Of a stretch of 64,000 bases of DNA, positions 1 through 12,767 are shown one piece after another. The notes under the pieces were generated by a model, which worked only from the letters and a program-made list of their open reading frames with translations, was not told the origin of the DNA and did not search any database. The stretch lies in assembly GCF_004337985.1 (NCBI RefSeq), contig NW_021940919.1, forward strand, positions 186,001 to 250,000, read 5' to 3'. Source of the stretch: Pyricularia pennisetigena. Lineage: Eukaryota > Ascomycota > Sordariomycetes > Magnaporthales > Pyriculariaceae. Position 1 is the stretch's first letter. The number at the start of each line of letters is the position of its first letter. A program made the position numbers and the translations under genes.

Positions 1-1917
1 GCGCCGGGCGTGCGGTGAATCGTCGGCAAGCATCACACCTCGCCGTTTGCAGGCGTCCCGCATAGATGAAAAGCCAAAATGAACATAATGATCCGACGGT
101 GTGGGGCCGTGTCTGTATCAAAATGAACAGTGAACAAAACAGCAGCTTGTAATGAGGACTTTTTTTTTCTTTTTTTCTTCTTCCTTCCTCCTTGGCTTAG
201 CTTTTGAAGGCAGAAAAGGTTCAATGTGCCCGCCTGTAACGATGAGCAGGAAAACCCGGTGCAACAGCAGAAACCTTATGAGGAGCCATTTCGAGTAACA
301 TTTACGGACTTCTGTATATCACAACAGTCACCACATGAAACTCTGATTAGTGCGCCGGCGCCAATTAAGAAAAGGAAAGAATTAAATAGACAAATCAGAA
401 GGGATGGGGCGTGGTTTTTTTATTTTCATTTTTATTATTATGATTTTTTTTTTAATTAAATTTGTTATTGTCAAAGTAGCCAACCAGGAAGCTTTGGAGG
501 AATATGGTCGAATTTTGGATAAAGGCGAGTCAGAATGCCCGACACTGCTTTTGTGCTCCGTGTGTCACGACTAAAAGGTCAATTTATGTTTAATATCCAG
601 TAACACTTTTTGCCTGTGGGCTACATGATAATAAGCCTTGTGGTGAACCAAAAGGATGAGGGATTGACGCGCCTGTTTCCTTTTTATGATCAAGGTTTTG
701 GATAAAAGAACTGAAGGGTGTAGGAGTATCGTACCCAGTTTTTGGCTCTGCCAAGCTGGCCGGATGAACTCGCCGGGGTGCCTGATAATCTCATCTCACT
801 CAACCATGTTACGGCTGATCTCGCCGTCCCAACGGCCAAGGAGGAAACCACACTTTTAGCATAGACCTTGTAACATACGCGCGTCAGACAAAAGCACCTA
901 GACATAGCCCAGCAGACGGAGGGGCAAATTATGACGGCAAATACATCAGTGTCCCACGTATTTTGGTAGTGAATGAACTACAATATGAATGATCTTTGAA
1001 GTCAACTATTCGCGGTAACCCCCCGTAATGCAGTTTATGCCACCACAAGAGATCAGACCCAGCCTTCTAACCTTGATAAAGATGAACACAGCAAATAGGA
1101 ACGAAAGAAAATAGAAATAAATAAGCAACAATAAACGCGCGCGGATTCCCCCGTGAGGGGGTTAAGGTCCTTCTTGAAAGCACCGCGCATAAAGTCTAAG
1201 AGGTTTGAGGTCATATCCACGTCCCGCAGTGAAAACCCAAAGGAAAGAAAGAAAAAATAAACATAGCAAGCCAAGAAAAAAAAAAAAAAAAAAAAGAAAA
1301 AACCCGCCCAGAAAAATAAATAAATAAAAACCAAGCCGCCCCAGTCACATCACACGCCTTGCCTAGATAAAAAGAAAACTAGAAACAAGTGTAAAGAGAT
1401 AGGTCCGCCAAAGAAGAGAACAAATAAAACCCCGTCAATAACGACAGTGAAAAGGTATGAGTAACCCATGGCAAACCAGCCTCTCTACCCCCCGTCTCTA
1501 AAACACAGAAAAAAAAAAACAGAAAAAAGAAAACAAAAAATACTATACCACGCAATTTTATTTTCCGGGTTTGCCAGTTTTGGGTATTGACGCAGATGTT
1601 GGATACCCACCCAATCCAGTCGCCAGTGCCAAGAAGAATAGAAGGCTTAGAAAAGAACCAGTAAAGAAACGCAAAACCCGACAAAATAATGAGGGAAAAA
1701 ATGACAATGAAGGCAGGTACAAAATAACAGAGTGGTTTGATATGCGCAGCCCCAGCCAAATGGTGATTGATGTCGAAACCACAGAGTACGCAACAGTATA
1801 AGTTGGCAGACATGCAGTCAAAATCAACTAGGTGAGAAGTGCAAATGGGCGTTCGAAAAAAAAAGTCAAATCGATAGGTGCAGTGACGCAAGATTATGTC
1901 GTAGATTGTCAGATTTT
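1..1917. other. Intergenic region, no gene seen
   Basis: Non-coding flank downstream of the minus-strand regulator gene. It holds several homopolymer A tracts (for example near 1275-1297 and 1508-1520). The longest open frames are low-complexity Phe/Lys-rich translations of these tracts and lack an ATG-led coding pattern. Nothing resembling a tRNA or a second gene was recognised. Confidence 0.6.
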
Positions 1918-4900
1918 TCACGAAGATTCGGTATCGTCTTTCTTTTCACTGCGGCGCATCCGCTCGTTCCACTTGCGCTTGCCAACGCGAGTCTCAAAGT
2001 GAGGGCTGACTGTCTTGACGTCTTGCATGAGGGACTCGATGGCAGATCGCGTCTTGTTACGGTAGCAGTCCACTGGCGAGAAGAACCAGATCTGATTAGC
2101 TAGCTGCTTGAATGAAATCGACATGCAAATCAGGAAATGCTCGATGCAGATGAGAACTTACAAGCTCGCTGCAGGAAGATGGTTCTTCCAGCAAACACAC
2201 GACTCTGGAGCCAAGCCATACGGTATCCAAGATCGTTGAGGCGGACCTCCTTTCCACGGAAACCCCTGCGCATACGGGGAATGGCGACCTCTCCCTCGGA
2301 TCCATCCACCATGGGAACACGGACCATAGCCTTGGCCCTTGAGCCTCTTGCAGCCCTACGACCCTCTGTGTCGGTGGTGCCGTCATCCTCGGCTCCAGGG
2401 TCGTCACTCAGGTCGTCCTGAAAGAACTTGGACCCGGTCGCGCTGGGCGGGGGACTCTGCATCTCGCGCGGGAAGTAAGAGCGCGGATATACCGAGCTGT
2501 TCTTGCGGAAGCTGTCGGGGATCTCGCGTGTATCGACGCCATCGAGCGTGACGCGTACCCGCAAACGGGATTGCCGGTCGCTATCCTCGACAAGAATGAA
2601 CTTACGTTTCTTTGCCTCGGGGATGTCGGGGAAAAGGTCATCGGGTTCCTCCGCATCAGCCCTGCTGTGACGCCGAGCAGCGATGGCGCCACTGCTGGAG
2701 GAGTTATGACCGCTGCCATGGTGAAGGGTGTCGTGGATGGAAGGCATCGACGACGACCCCGAGGGTGCGCCACTCTGGTAGCCCCCATATCCACTGAACT
2801 GGTGCGAGGGGTGGACATCGTCCTGGCTACCGCCAGTCTGTGGCGGGGCCTGATGGTGGTGGTGATGATGTTGGTCATCAGAGAAGGAGTCTCCATCCCC
2901 TAAGCCAAGACAAGAAAAAGCGGATCTAGTCAGCATGAAAAACCCCTTAAAAGTCTTGGCATGATCAATCGACTGGAGGGGCTGGGCGGAATGAGCGGAG
3001 GGCAACAAAAGCGGGCAATACAGGACAATGCAAATATCAGTGATGCAGAGGGATTCCAATACAATGGAGGCCAGCGCTATGCCTAACAATAGCAGCGAAG
3101 CCTATTATTTTCTTTCTTTCTCTCTTTCTGCTGACTGGTGCTATGCCGAGGGGTATGGACATGTCAAAACTGACTGTGCAGTGATGACGAGGCTTGGATA
3201 AAAAGGAGGTCTGTTGCCAGCTGCAGACGCAGCAAACGCTGCAGAGCTTCTTGCCAGTAGCCAAAACCGATCCAGAAAATCCATAGCCGCAGATGTAAAA
3301 ACCAAGACCAAGCAACAAGGCCCGAGAACTAGATGTAATGTACAAGGCCGTCCTGAGTTGGGAAACCTTCCAACACTGTATCTGCCGGTGACAGCATGGA
3401 GACGTTCTCTGTGTTTGGGCTGCGGCGCCGCTATATAACGACAAACGAAATCGGGTGCTGCGCAGTTTCCATTATCCCAAAAAAAAATATGACGTACCCG
3501 GAAGGAAAAGGAAACAATGATGTAGCAAGTGAAAAGAAGTAAAAACGCAGAGCCGATCCGAGGAAACAATGTAGTGATATGAAATAAAGAAGGAAAACTC
3601 GCAGCACAGGTATAGTAAAATTGCAATGATGCTGACATGAGGTGTAACTTGAAAAGGAAAATCAAAGCAGCTCAAAATCACATCTGGTGGAACATACCGA
3701 CTTCTCCGCCCTCCTGGCCGTGACCATCAGCGTGGTGGTGGTGCTGTTGCATTTGACCCATGCTGTTCATGATGGGTTTACCCATGCCGCCACCGGGGCC
3801 CATAGATCCGGGGCCGCCGGGCATCCCTGCCGGACCGCCGGGTCCCCCGGGACCACCAGCCATATGGCCAGCAGGCATAGGGTTCGTCTTTCGTGTCGTC
3901 ATTTTGGCCATGCGACGAACGCGCCTGCTTCGTAGGCGCGGATCCCTGTTGCTGTTACGCCAGCTGTCCACAGCACGCTGGATCAGGCCACGCTTGCCCC
4001 GCAGCGGTGTGTTCAGCTGTGCAAGCGCCCAACCGACTGTGTTACATTCCGTCTCGTACTGCAGACGGTTACCACGATATGCCTCCTTGGCCACGCACGC
4101 CCTGGGATATACGCAGTTTTCTTGCTTGAACTCAGCAGACAGCTCGTCCGTGTTGACAGACTCGACATCGCAGCGGATGGTGTATTCCATCTTGACGCGG
4201 TCGCGAGAGTACTCGAATGCAATCCATTGAACGCCATTTTGATCTTGTCTCACTACCAAAGGTGTAGTGGCTGGGATTGGGCCGGGAGCTGCGTTCGGGT
4301 TCACTCCCGCCGCGCCGCTGCCGACGTTGGAGGCATTCTGCATTGGAGCTCCGTTTTGCGCGGGCTGTGACTGGCCCATAGTCTGGTTCATCGGCGGCTG
4401 TTGGGGCATTGAGGACTGTTGGCTCATCTGCTGTGGTTGTTGTGTCATGGGCTGCTGCTGTCCAGGGCGTGAAAGCTGTGGCGGCATGCTGTGAGTCTCG
4501 ATCTTGGGGTGCCTCGGACTTCCAGTCATGGCGCTTTGGGCGTGCTGAGTTGAGTGACCATGCTGGCTCATCTGGTGCTGGGCAGCGTTGTTGTGCGACA
4601 TCATCATGCTCGGTTGTGAGGTCATGTTCTGGTGCGACTGTTGCGGGTGCTGGCCGTAGGGCGACTGCGCGGCCTGGGCCGGCATCGGCGGGTATTGAGC
4701 TGTTTGCTGTCCATAGTACATGGACTGCTGATGAAGCTGAGATGTAGGTTGTCCGTACATGCTCCTTTGTTGATCATGGCCAGATGGTGACGCGACAGAA
4801 GCTGGAGAGTTGGACTGTGGCGTGTGGTAAGACATGGGTGGGTAGGGTGGTCTGGGCATCGCGGCGGCCATCATTTCTGATGTGTCTACGGCAACACGCG

Positions 4901-5236
4901 TGTCAATGGGTGCACCAACGTGGGGACGGGGTTCTATGGAAAGTCTGCGCAACTCTGTTCCATGGGGCCTGACTTACCTGCGGATGTATACCCGCTAGTG
5001 GCACCTGGGGTGCTGTATGGGCTCTGGTGAGCGTAATAACCTAGGTCCTGGGTATGCTGCCCGCCGCTAGTCTGATTTTGCTGCTGATTGTGCTGATACG
5101 ACGAGTACGCCGCAGAATGTTGCGGCTGCTGGGGAGGAGCGTGGGGATGATGCTGCTGCACAATGCTCGATGGTCGAGGATGTGGCTGTATATGTGAGGG
5201 TGCTTGACCCTGCTGCTGCGGGTGGTGGGGATGATG
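1918..5236 (-). CDS. Gln/His-rich conserved fungal nuclear-type protein (DUF8032-like), 5' end incomplete
   Basis: Resolved exons on the minus strand are 5236-4978, about 4933-3698, 2899-2162 and 2099-1918 (about 805 codons). The acceptor of the second exon could instead be at 4885. The 5' exon carrying the ATG lies upstream of 5236 (acceptor AAACAG, branch CTAAC) and could not be placed. The N-terminal third is rich in Gln, His, Pro and Met. A conserved block at about 4258-3895 begins with WIAFEYSRDRVKMEY, includes NCVYPRA and GKRGLIQRAVDSWRNSN, and ends in an Arg/Lys-rich segment. A Gly/Pro/Met-rich linker and a His run follow. A second conserved block (2620-1940) contains KRKFILVEDSD, SVYPRSYFP, LNDLGYRMAW and HFETRVGKRKW. 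I recall the first block as a Pfam domain of unknown function (DUF8032), unverified. The composition suggests a nuclear regulator. That is inference; no function is assigned. Confidence 0.75.
2900..3697 (-). other. Long intron (798 nt) joining two conserved blocks
   Basis: The donor is GTATGT at 3697-3692 and the acceptor TTAG ends at 2900. The upstream exon ends after one base of a Gly codon and the downstream exon supplies the other two, so the reading frame is restored exactly. It is about ten times longer than the other introns here. No ATG-led coding exon was recognised within it. Confidence 0.65.
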
Positions 5237-7414
5237 CTGTTTGTTTAAAAGACAATAATTCTGTTAGCTGATTTGTGACCACCACACAAAGGAAGATATG
5301 GACACGGCTGGGTGAATTTTTTTTTCTCCAAAGAATAGAAAAGAAGTTGATGGCAGGGGTAGGCTTGTGGCAACCCTGGTAAAAAAAACTAGGGTGTCTG
5401 GACGTGGTCAACGCAGGGCAGCGGGTGGCGTGCCCACGCTCGCCCCGGTGCGCAGCCAGCGGCGACCATCAAAACCCCCGGAACAGAGAATTCTGGAGGC
5501 GCTCTGCTGACCCATGCAAACGCGAGCACTTGCGACCAGAAAAGAGCAAAAAGGGAGAAAAGCAAAAAAACAATATGAACAAAAAGGAAACGAGTATGTT
5601 GATTTTCGGCGTTTTGGCGCAACTATCGAGCCCACTAGACCCTTGCGCAAAATGGCAAAATCTCCCGCGAGGGTCCTTGAAATAACCTCTCATCTAGAGA
5701 TGTAGCCAAGAAGTCGCGACAGTTGAAAAAAGGTGTGCAAGCGGGGAAAACAGTAGGAAACAGTGGTGACCAACCAACCAGCAAAGCTAGTAGTAGTGAC
5801 GGTGTGCGTACTAGATGGGAGCAGTCGAGATGGTTGTGCGGGAAGGTGAGCAAGGACGCAGCACAGGCAGCAGGGGATGGCACGGTTAAAAAGTAGATAG
5901 CCTAGGGATTACTGATGCGGGTGTACCGGGATTATTGGATTGGGGGAGGGGACAGAAAAAAAAAAAAATGCTGGGTGCTCCAGAGCAGATCACAAGTACT
6001 GTGTAGCAGATATGTGGGGATGGGAATGACAAAGTAGTGACGGGGGGCGGCCGCTAGGATGGGCTATTATTATGTCGACGGTAGCCCGCGCCAGTATATC
6101 AGGCACGAAATAAGGGGGTAGCAATACTGGAGCATACATGATAATAGCCCCGAGATTGAGTACCCAAAAAGTAAAAAAGCGTCGTCGTCAATGCCACCAA
6201 GACAGGCAACTTGCCTGCAGGCATGCTAGCCACCCAGTGAGCGCCATCCAGACAAACCACACGTCCTGCAAAGAAGACTCGGTGACCTTTCAGACGTGTG
6301 GATTCGCAGTGGGACCCAAACTCCAAGATAGAAGCATGTTGACGACGAGCCAATCAGATAGCCGCTTGGTGCCCAATCAAACATTACTTCGTACTTGGTG
6401 GAGAGTGGTGTGCTGGCAGGGGGTGCGGCATTGGAGAGGCCCGACTAGCCAGGGTGAGAACATGGGCAGGGTGGCGTGGTTGAAGAGTGAGTGGGGCGGC
6501 GAGGATGCATTGGGATGAGAGGCGGTGTGTGCGAGGGCCCCTGTCCTTCTCCAACAGATGCAAACTTGAGCCGGGGGTAACCAAATACGACCCAGCCCAC
6601 GCCCCAGTTCCCCCAGCACCTCAGCTCTTTTTGATGCCTAGCACTAAACTGGCCTTCATGTCTGTTCCTGAACGGCGCAGACACAAAGACGGACGGGTTG
6701 GCCTGCGGTGATCTGGCAGTGCTGTTGGCGCTGGCACTAATCCTAAGGTTGGAGTGAGGAAGTATTTGACACTCTTCAACTTGAGACCGGTAGCTTCTCA
6801 TGCTTCGTCTGAAGCACTGCACGCGAGGCGCTGCCACTTGGGCGGCAAGCAAGCCCCTGTTCGCAAGCCTTGCCTTTGCCAGCTCGCATTCGCAACTAGC
6901 GCGTCATCCCATTGATGATGAAATGAAAGTTTTGCTTGCTGGTCACGTTGTGGTTGACTAGCACGTGCATAATCCGCTCGCTCGCTCGATGCTATCGAGG
7001 AGGCAAGCCAGTAATTGGCTTGGTCGACGCATTGGTTTACGAGTTCTGCTTCTTTTGCTCGCAACGCACGTATAAATCAAATGTATCCAGAGGGTGAAGA
7101 AACCACAATGGTAGAGGGGGACGGGCTTTGCACGTTCACCACTTGGTAACAGCCTGCAATGTGTTCGAGGGGTTTCCCAGGTTTGACACCGTTGGATGAT
7201 CCGGTTGTCTTAGCCAGGTCCATGGTCTTCTGACTTCAACCCGGCAGTTTCGTGCTAGCGCGTGGCTTATTGATCACCTTTAATTATCAAATTGCCGGCG
7301 ACTCGCACACTTGCAAGAGCATGGGATGATACTTCCTGCACATTGACATCTTTTTTCGTTCCCCATGGATCGGTATAGGATAATAAGATAGAGACAAGAG
7401 ATAGAGAGAGAGAG

Positions 7415-7445
<31 letters not shown>
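7415..7445. repeat. Poly-A tract after a short GA run
   Basis: About 31 consecutive A residues preceded by a short GAGAGA stretch. Simple sequence with no attached mobile-element open frame. Confidence 0.85.
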
Positions 7446-7448
<3 letters not shown>

Positions 7449-8757
7449 ATTTCCACCATGAGCAAACTAGCGCCGGGTTGGGTGAGATAATCGATCGCAA
7501 TGCGGCAACACAAAGAACAGTGTGCCAAACGCAGTACAAGAATAAAAACGGGTGAATAAAGTCCAGACGGGAAAAGAGGTGTGGGCTGATGCCGCGCTTG
7601 CGAACATGGGACGAAACCTGGTACAGCTAGCCACAGTGCGGCGTTGCAGGCAGGCCAGACCTGGCACCATTGAAACAGGCAACCCTGTACTTAAAGTGGC
7701 TATACCCATCCCAGTCAAATTCGCGACTAACCTTGCTGCATTCTGGAATCAATCAATGAAGCAGCGCGGAGGGACATGGATTCGGGTGCTTCCATGCAGG
7801 GACTTCAGAAAACCTTGAGCACTTGCCCTGTCATTGCAGTCCAGCAACAGGGAGCAGCAGTCAGGGATCGTCGCCGGCACTTGATACCCTGGCGATTCAG
7901 CTCTGACATACACACCATTATTGACTCTGTGACTTGCGACTAAAAGTTTGTCGCAGATAAGATAATCTGCCACAGACTACCGTCGGCTAAGCAGATGCAA
8001 GTGTATGTGATGGTGTAGGACGTTGATGATGAGGGTAGATTTGTGCGCGAGGTGGGTTTTGGCAGCAGAAAATTTGAACTCTGCCAGTTGAATGAGCGTG
8101 AAGATATGTTGTGCAACACTTACAGAGTCGTTTGGCTCTTCCTTCAGTTGGCCTGGGGCCTGACGATAAGGAGCCATTGCCAATCCCATGGACGCTATTC
8201 ACCTTTGGTGAATTATCCTGCTTGTAAGCCGACTGGTCAGTATTTTCAGGCAGAACTCGATCCCATGTTCCCCGCCGGCCGTGTGCATGTACAACAACCC
8301 ATCTCTGTGCTTTGCTTGCTGGGAAGCTCGCGTGGGCAGATATGTTCAGACGAATCTAGACACATGGTACGTCGTGTCCCCGGAACCCTGCAAAATCCGC
8401 CGGCGAGTCGTACTGGCACAACCTGGGTTTGGGCTTGGGTAAAGGCCGCTGCACCTACGGAACATCGGGCGAAATAACTTACTAGGTCGAGACGGCGAGG
8501 TACTTCGAATGCTTGTGGCCCCAACTTGTTAGCCTAGAAAATAGACTGGGGGAGTGCCTGTAAAGTTCTCCACGGATAGCAATTAGCAATCAATTGACTG
8601 TGAATAGAACAGCAAAACACCAGGAATGTATCGAAATCTTGGTAAGGGATTTAGGAAAATAAACACTCAGTGAAATAAAAATAGAATGACATTCGGGGCT
8701 GGGGATGGGAGTAGGATTCAGGCCAAGCATGACTACAGCAAATTCATGCAGTTTCTC

Positions 8758-8783
8758 AAAAAAAAAAAAAAAAAAAAAAAAAA
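8758..8783. repeat. Poly-A tract
   Basis: About 26 consecutive A residues in the gene-poor region. There is no obvious target-site duplication around it. Confidence 0.85.
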
Positions 8784-11700
8784 GAGGCCACTAGCGAAAT
8801 GAAACAGGCTGCTTGCGATCAGTAACCCCAACAGGTTAAAATCTCCGATCTGGCTCTGGCGCGCCAACGTTGGAACGCCGACCCTCTGAAACTCAGTGAC
8901 TTCGCGTCTGCGACGCGCTTCACACCGCTGGTGACGCGATCGTCTGGCAAAGAAAGAGGTCTGCTAGTGCTGAAGCAGAAGACAAAACATTAACTGACTT
9001 ACCCAAACACCGAAGTCGAGATATTGTTTCTCTGGTTGTACTGCAAAATAAGATCTAGTTTGCCCTGCACTTGGCTAGACGCTGTGGTAGACGCGGTTGG
9101 CGCGACGTTCAAGCCTGGCAATCGGTCAGTCGGGTCCACCCGTGTCTTGCTGACTGCAAGAGCATGCAGTAATCCACTGAAGCTGGGGCGACTCGCAACA
9201 GGGAGTGCGTACTTTCAGGGTCTTTGTAGAACCGCCTTAAGGATACTGGCTTTTGAGTCCAAGGAATGTTAGCTTTGAAAACAGTTGTCGAGTTTTCGAG
9301 CTTGGGTTCCCTGCGCCGCAGCTTGGCTAAGCAAGGGACCAAGGGTGCGGGTCGCTATATACCACCACGGTGCAGCCTGTCAGGACTGGGGTAGTAAGAT
9401 GCCAGGGATTGATGCACCAGCGACTCATGACGCAAGAAAGTACCCGTCAGGCCAAGTAACAGTCTCTACAGTAGAGAAATTGCAACTGCGATCATCGTGA
9501 AAGCGTTTTGAGCCAGCCAGATCGACAGCATTGTCCATGCGCACTACACTGGTCGCTTGACCAATTAAGCAAGTGCCTATTCAAGGGTGCCTTTTTTTAG
9601 GTGTGGCTTTTTAAAGGTGAATGCGTCTTCTGGTCAAGGAACCGGGGGTTCATGGTAGCCATATCGCGGCAGTACCCATGTCTTGGTCACCATGGGATGG
9701 ATGGTTACCAACCAGATAACCCCAACATGCGAAGCCAGTAAAAAGAGACGAAAATAACGAAACCTGCAAATGCTTACCTAGATAGCCTTGTTGGCTCCTA
9801 TTTTGGCAATGGGAAGGGGGAGATCGCGCGACACCCGCTGCTATTGTAAGCCACAAGCTAAATGTTAGTGATGCGGGCCGATCAGTACGATTTATGGGGT
9901 GCAGCGCACAGGCTAGACTGTCGCGAGATACACTACAGGCGACCAGCTGCAGGTACCTGGACGTGTTTTTTTTTGTTGTATTTTTCGCTTTTAGCCCGGT
10001 TTTTCGGGGTCCGATATCAAGTCGGCGAACGGTGGAGCGCTGTGTGTCCCGAGGTGGTACGCCGCTGTTGATTTGATCGAGAATACGATCGGGAAGGCGA
10101 ACACCCGTACAGGTTTGTGTATATCTCGGCCAGAGCTCAGCTGGAAATTGGGACCGAGGCCGAAGGAAAATTTACGGGAGACCTTGGGTCCAAGAACAGA
10201 GCCGATTGGACCTGTGCCGGGCTGTGCGATCTTATTGAGCCTTCCAGATTGACACCTCTGCAAGTCGTCGTGTGGCAAGTCCAAACAGAGTCGGGGGGAG
10301 TGTCGACGTGCTTTCTAGATATTGACGTCTTCTTTGTCGAACCGGTCTTATTTCCTCCGGTCGTTGTGTGTGTGGGTTTTTTTTTTCGTTGCGGATGAGG
10401 GCTTCAAAGGTACGTAGATAGGTCCTCGAGAGGCGTTCGTGCTAAAATCGCGAAATTGCAGGGGTGATCGTGGTCTGCAGTTGGACTAAAAACGTTCCAC
10501 AAGGTGTCAGTAGGCTGAAAGATGGAATCTATCTGTTCGTGCCTAGCGGGATCCCAGAATCTCAGGGTAGGAGCATGAAATAGAAGATTTTTAATGAACA
10601 AAACAAGTGCCCGTTGAACGCGGCTGGGATGCTGAAGAAATCTCTCCCCGCTCGAGTCTTTTCACGGCTGGTGCAATCAAGGTCCATTTTCGGGCAGGAA
10701 CGATTGGGCAATTGGCATCCACCTGGTGCAAAGTTCGCAAGGGAAGGTAGGCAACGGTTCCAGTGCGTGCGTGAATCGCTGATCGTCGGAAAGGGAGGTC
10801 CCAGCAGCACAACAAGCAAAGTACTCAGTCGGTTTTCCCACGCGCAAGGTATCTCTGCTCTCCGAATTGTGTTGCATGCAGTCTGCGGCTGCAAAACCGT
10901 TCTTCCGTCCAAAAACTCAAATTGACGTCGTTTGTTCTTTAGTCGCACGTGGCGCGCGTGGCGTAAACGGGCCGGTTCTTGTCGATGAAATTTGGGATTT
11001 TTGAAAAGGGCGGGTGCAGGAAGCCGTTTGACACACAAAAGAAGGAACTATTCTCACCTCGTAGCGTCACCCAGAAGAGCGTCTAGCTTCTCAAAGCCGT
11101 CTCTCGTCTGCCTCAAGTGACTGAAAAGCTGGTACAGTCTGGCATAAGAGAAAGAAGCGCGGTGAGGCTCGGTGAAGGCGGGTGCACCAAGAGAAATAAT
11201 TATAATGTACAAATGTAAGGTACGTGGGGTTTTGAGGGCGTGGCAGGCAATATTTTTTTTTCTCCCTCCTTCTTCCTGCAGAGGTGTGAAGATGGCCGGT
11301 CTACCGTGTCTTATCCACGCGGAACGTATCCGAAATTACACCACTTGGAAGACAGTGAGCAAGCGGGGCGGGCACGTGCCTACAGGAGAGAAATTGAGAA
11401 TTTGCTGTTGTTGGTTGATTGCTTAGAACCGAGCCGAGGAGGAGACAATGAGAACCGTTTTTACTGTTTTACTTGGCCACACAAACGACAAATCACTTGT
11501 TTTTTCACTCTTCTCTTTTTTTCACTCTGTCTCTTTAGTTCGCCCGACTTTTCTTTTGGACACAAGGGATAATGAAGCTTTCCATTGATGCGCCTTTTGT
11601 TTGTGATGTCAAAATCGACTCGTCTCGTACCCTAGTTCTGATAGGCACACAGACAGATGCAAGGTGAGCCGGGCTGACGGGAAGACAAGGGGAGGGACGA

Positions 11701-12717
11701 ACTTGACCAGTGGGAAGATGCAGAACCTAGCAGGGGCCCATGTCAGAAGGGAGATCAGGGGTGGAAGCTCTTACAGGGGCGAAAGATGAGCTTGGCCTAT
11801 AAACAAAACTGGGATCCGAGGTTCAAGTGTCAGGGGGGCTAGGGAGGAGTCAGGCAAGGATGTGCTGACTGCAAATTTGGGGTCATTGGGGATTTGTTAG
11901 GTGCCCACCCAAAGTCACCCAAGTGACCCAAAGTTCTTTGCCCAAGTTGGTCGGGTCTCTTATTTTCTTCTTTTTTCATTTTTTTTTAATCTCTTGTGTT
12001 AACCACCAGCCATACAGGGTTCAAGGTATAGATTAAGTGCACAGAAAAACGGACGGGATAGAATAGACGGCGTTGACGGCCGCACCACAGAAAGCTTATG
12101 ACAACATAGCACTTGTCATTTGCGCCAGCATCAGCCTAGTTAGGTCCGATTTTGACAGCTTTCGGGATCTATTTACGGGCGCCCGTTGTGCCATGATTTC
12201 TGTAAATCATTCACGTCAGTGAATTACATCTGACATTTATGATGCATACAGGATCCACCTGCGCATGGACAGTGGTTTGAATTGGTTACGTGCCGAGCGA
12301 AAATATGGCCACCACTCCTGCCTGACCTGTCGATTACATTACAGTGCAATTAATGGGATTCATCCCTGAAGGACAATTACTCGTATACGCGCGGCAATCG
12401 CCGTCTAACTCCTGCAGTCCTTGCCTTGCGACCCTCCTTCTCGCAGTCGCCCAACCACCTTTTCACTCTGGGTATTGTTTACGGTTGAACGAATTAAAAG
12501 TGCTGTTTCCTGTACAACAAACACTCATCGAGTTGTCGGGCCGGCGCCGATATGATCAAAGCACCTACCCATCTTACCTTACCTTACCCTAGGTTGGTTG
12601 CCCTGGTTGCAAATGTGCTCTCGCAGCTCGCCTCTAAATCTGTAAGCAAGGCGGAAGAAGTCATGACGCAAAAATCATATTTGCCCATACTCGATCTTTC
12701 AGCTGGAGGATGGCAGA

Positions 12718-12767
12718 AAAAAAAAAAAAGAAAAAAAAAAAAAGAAAAAAAAAAAGAAAAAAAAAAC
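12718..12767. repeat. A-rich simple sequence with interspersed G
   Basis: About 50 bases of A runs interrupted by single G residues. Low-complexity DNA; it translates to a Lys-rich stretch that should not be read as protein. Confidence 0.8.

Noticed and set aside
1379..1921. 180-codon open frame on the minus strand
   Set aside because: Phe-rich translation of A tracts; overlaps the real 3' end of the regulator gene.
4934..5161. Separate small Gln/His-rich gene
   Set aside because: It is an exon of the larger regulator: a good donor (CAG|GTAAGT) and compatible phase link it to the next exon.
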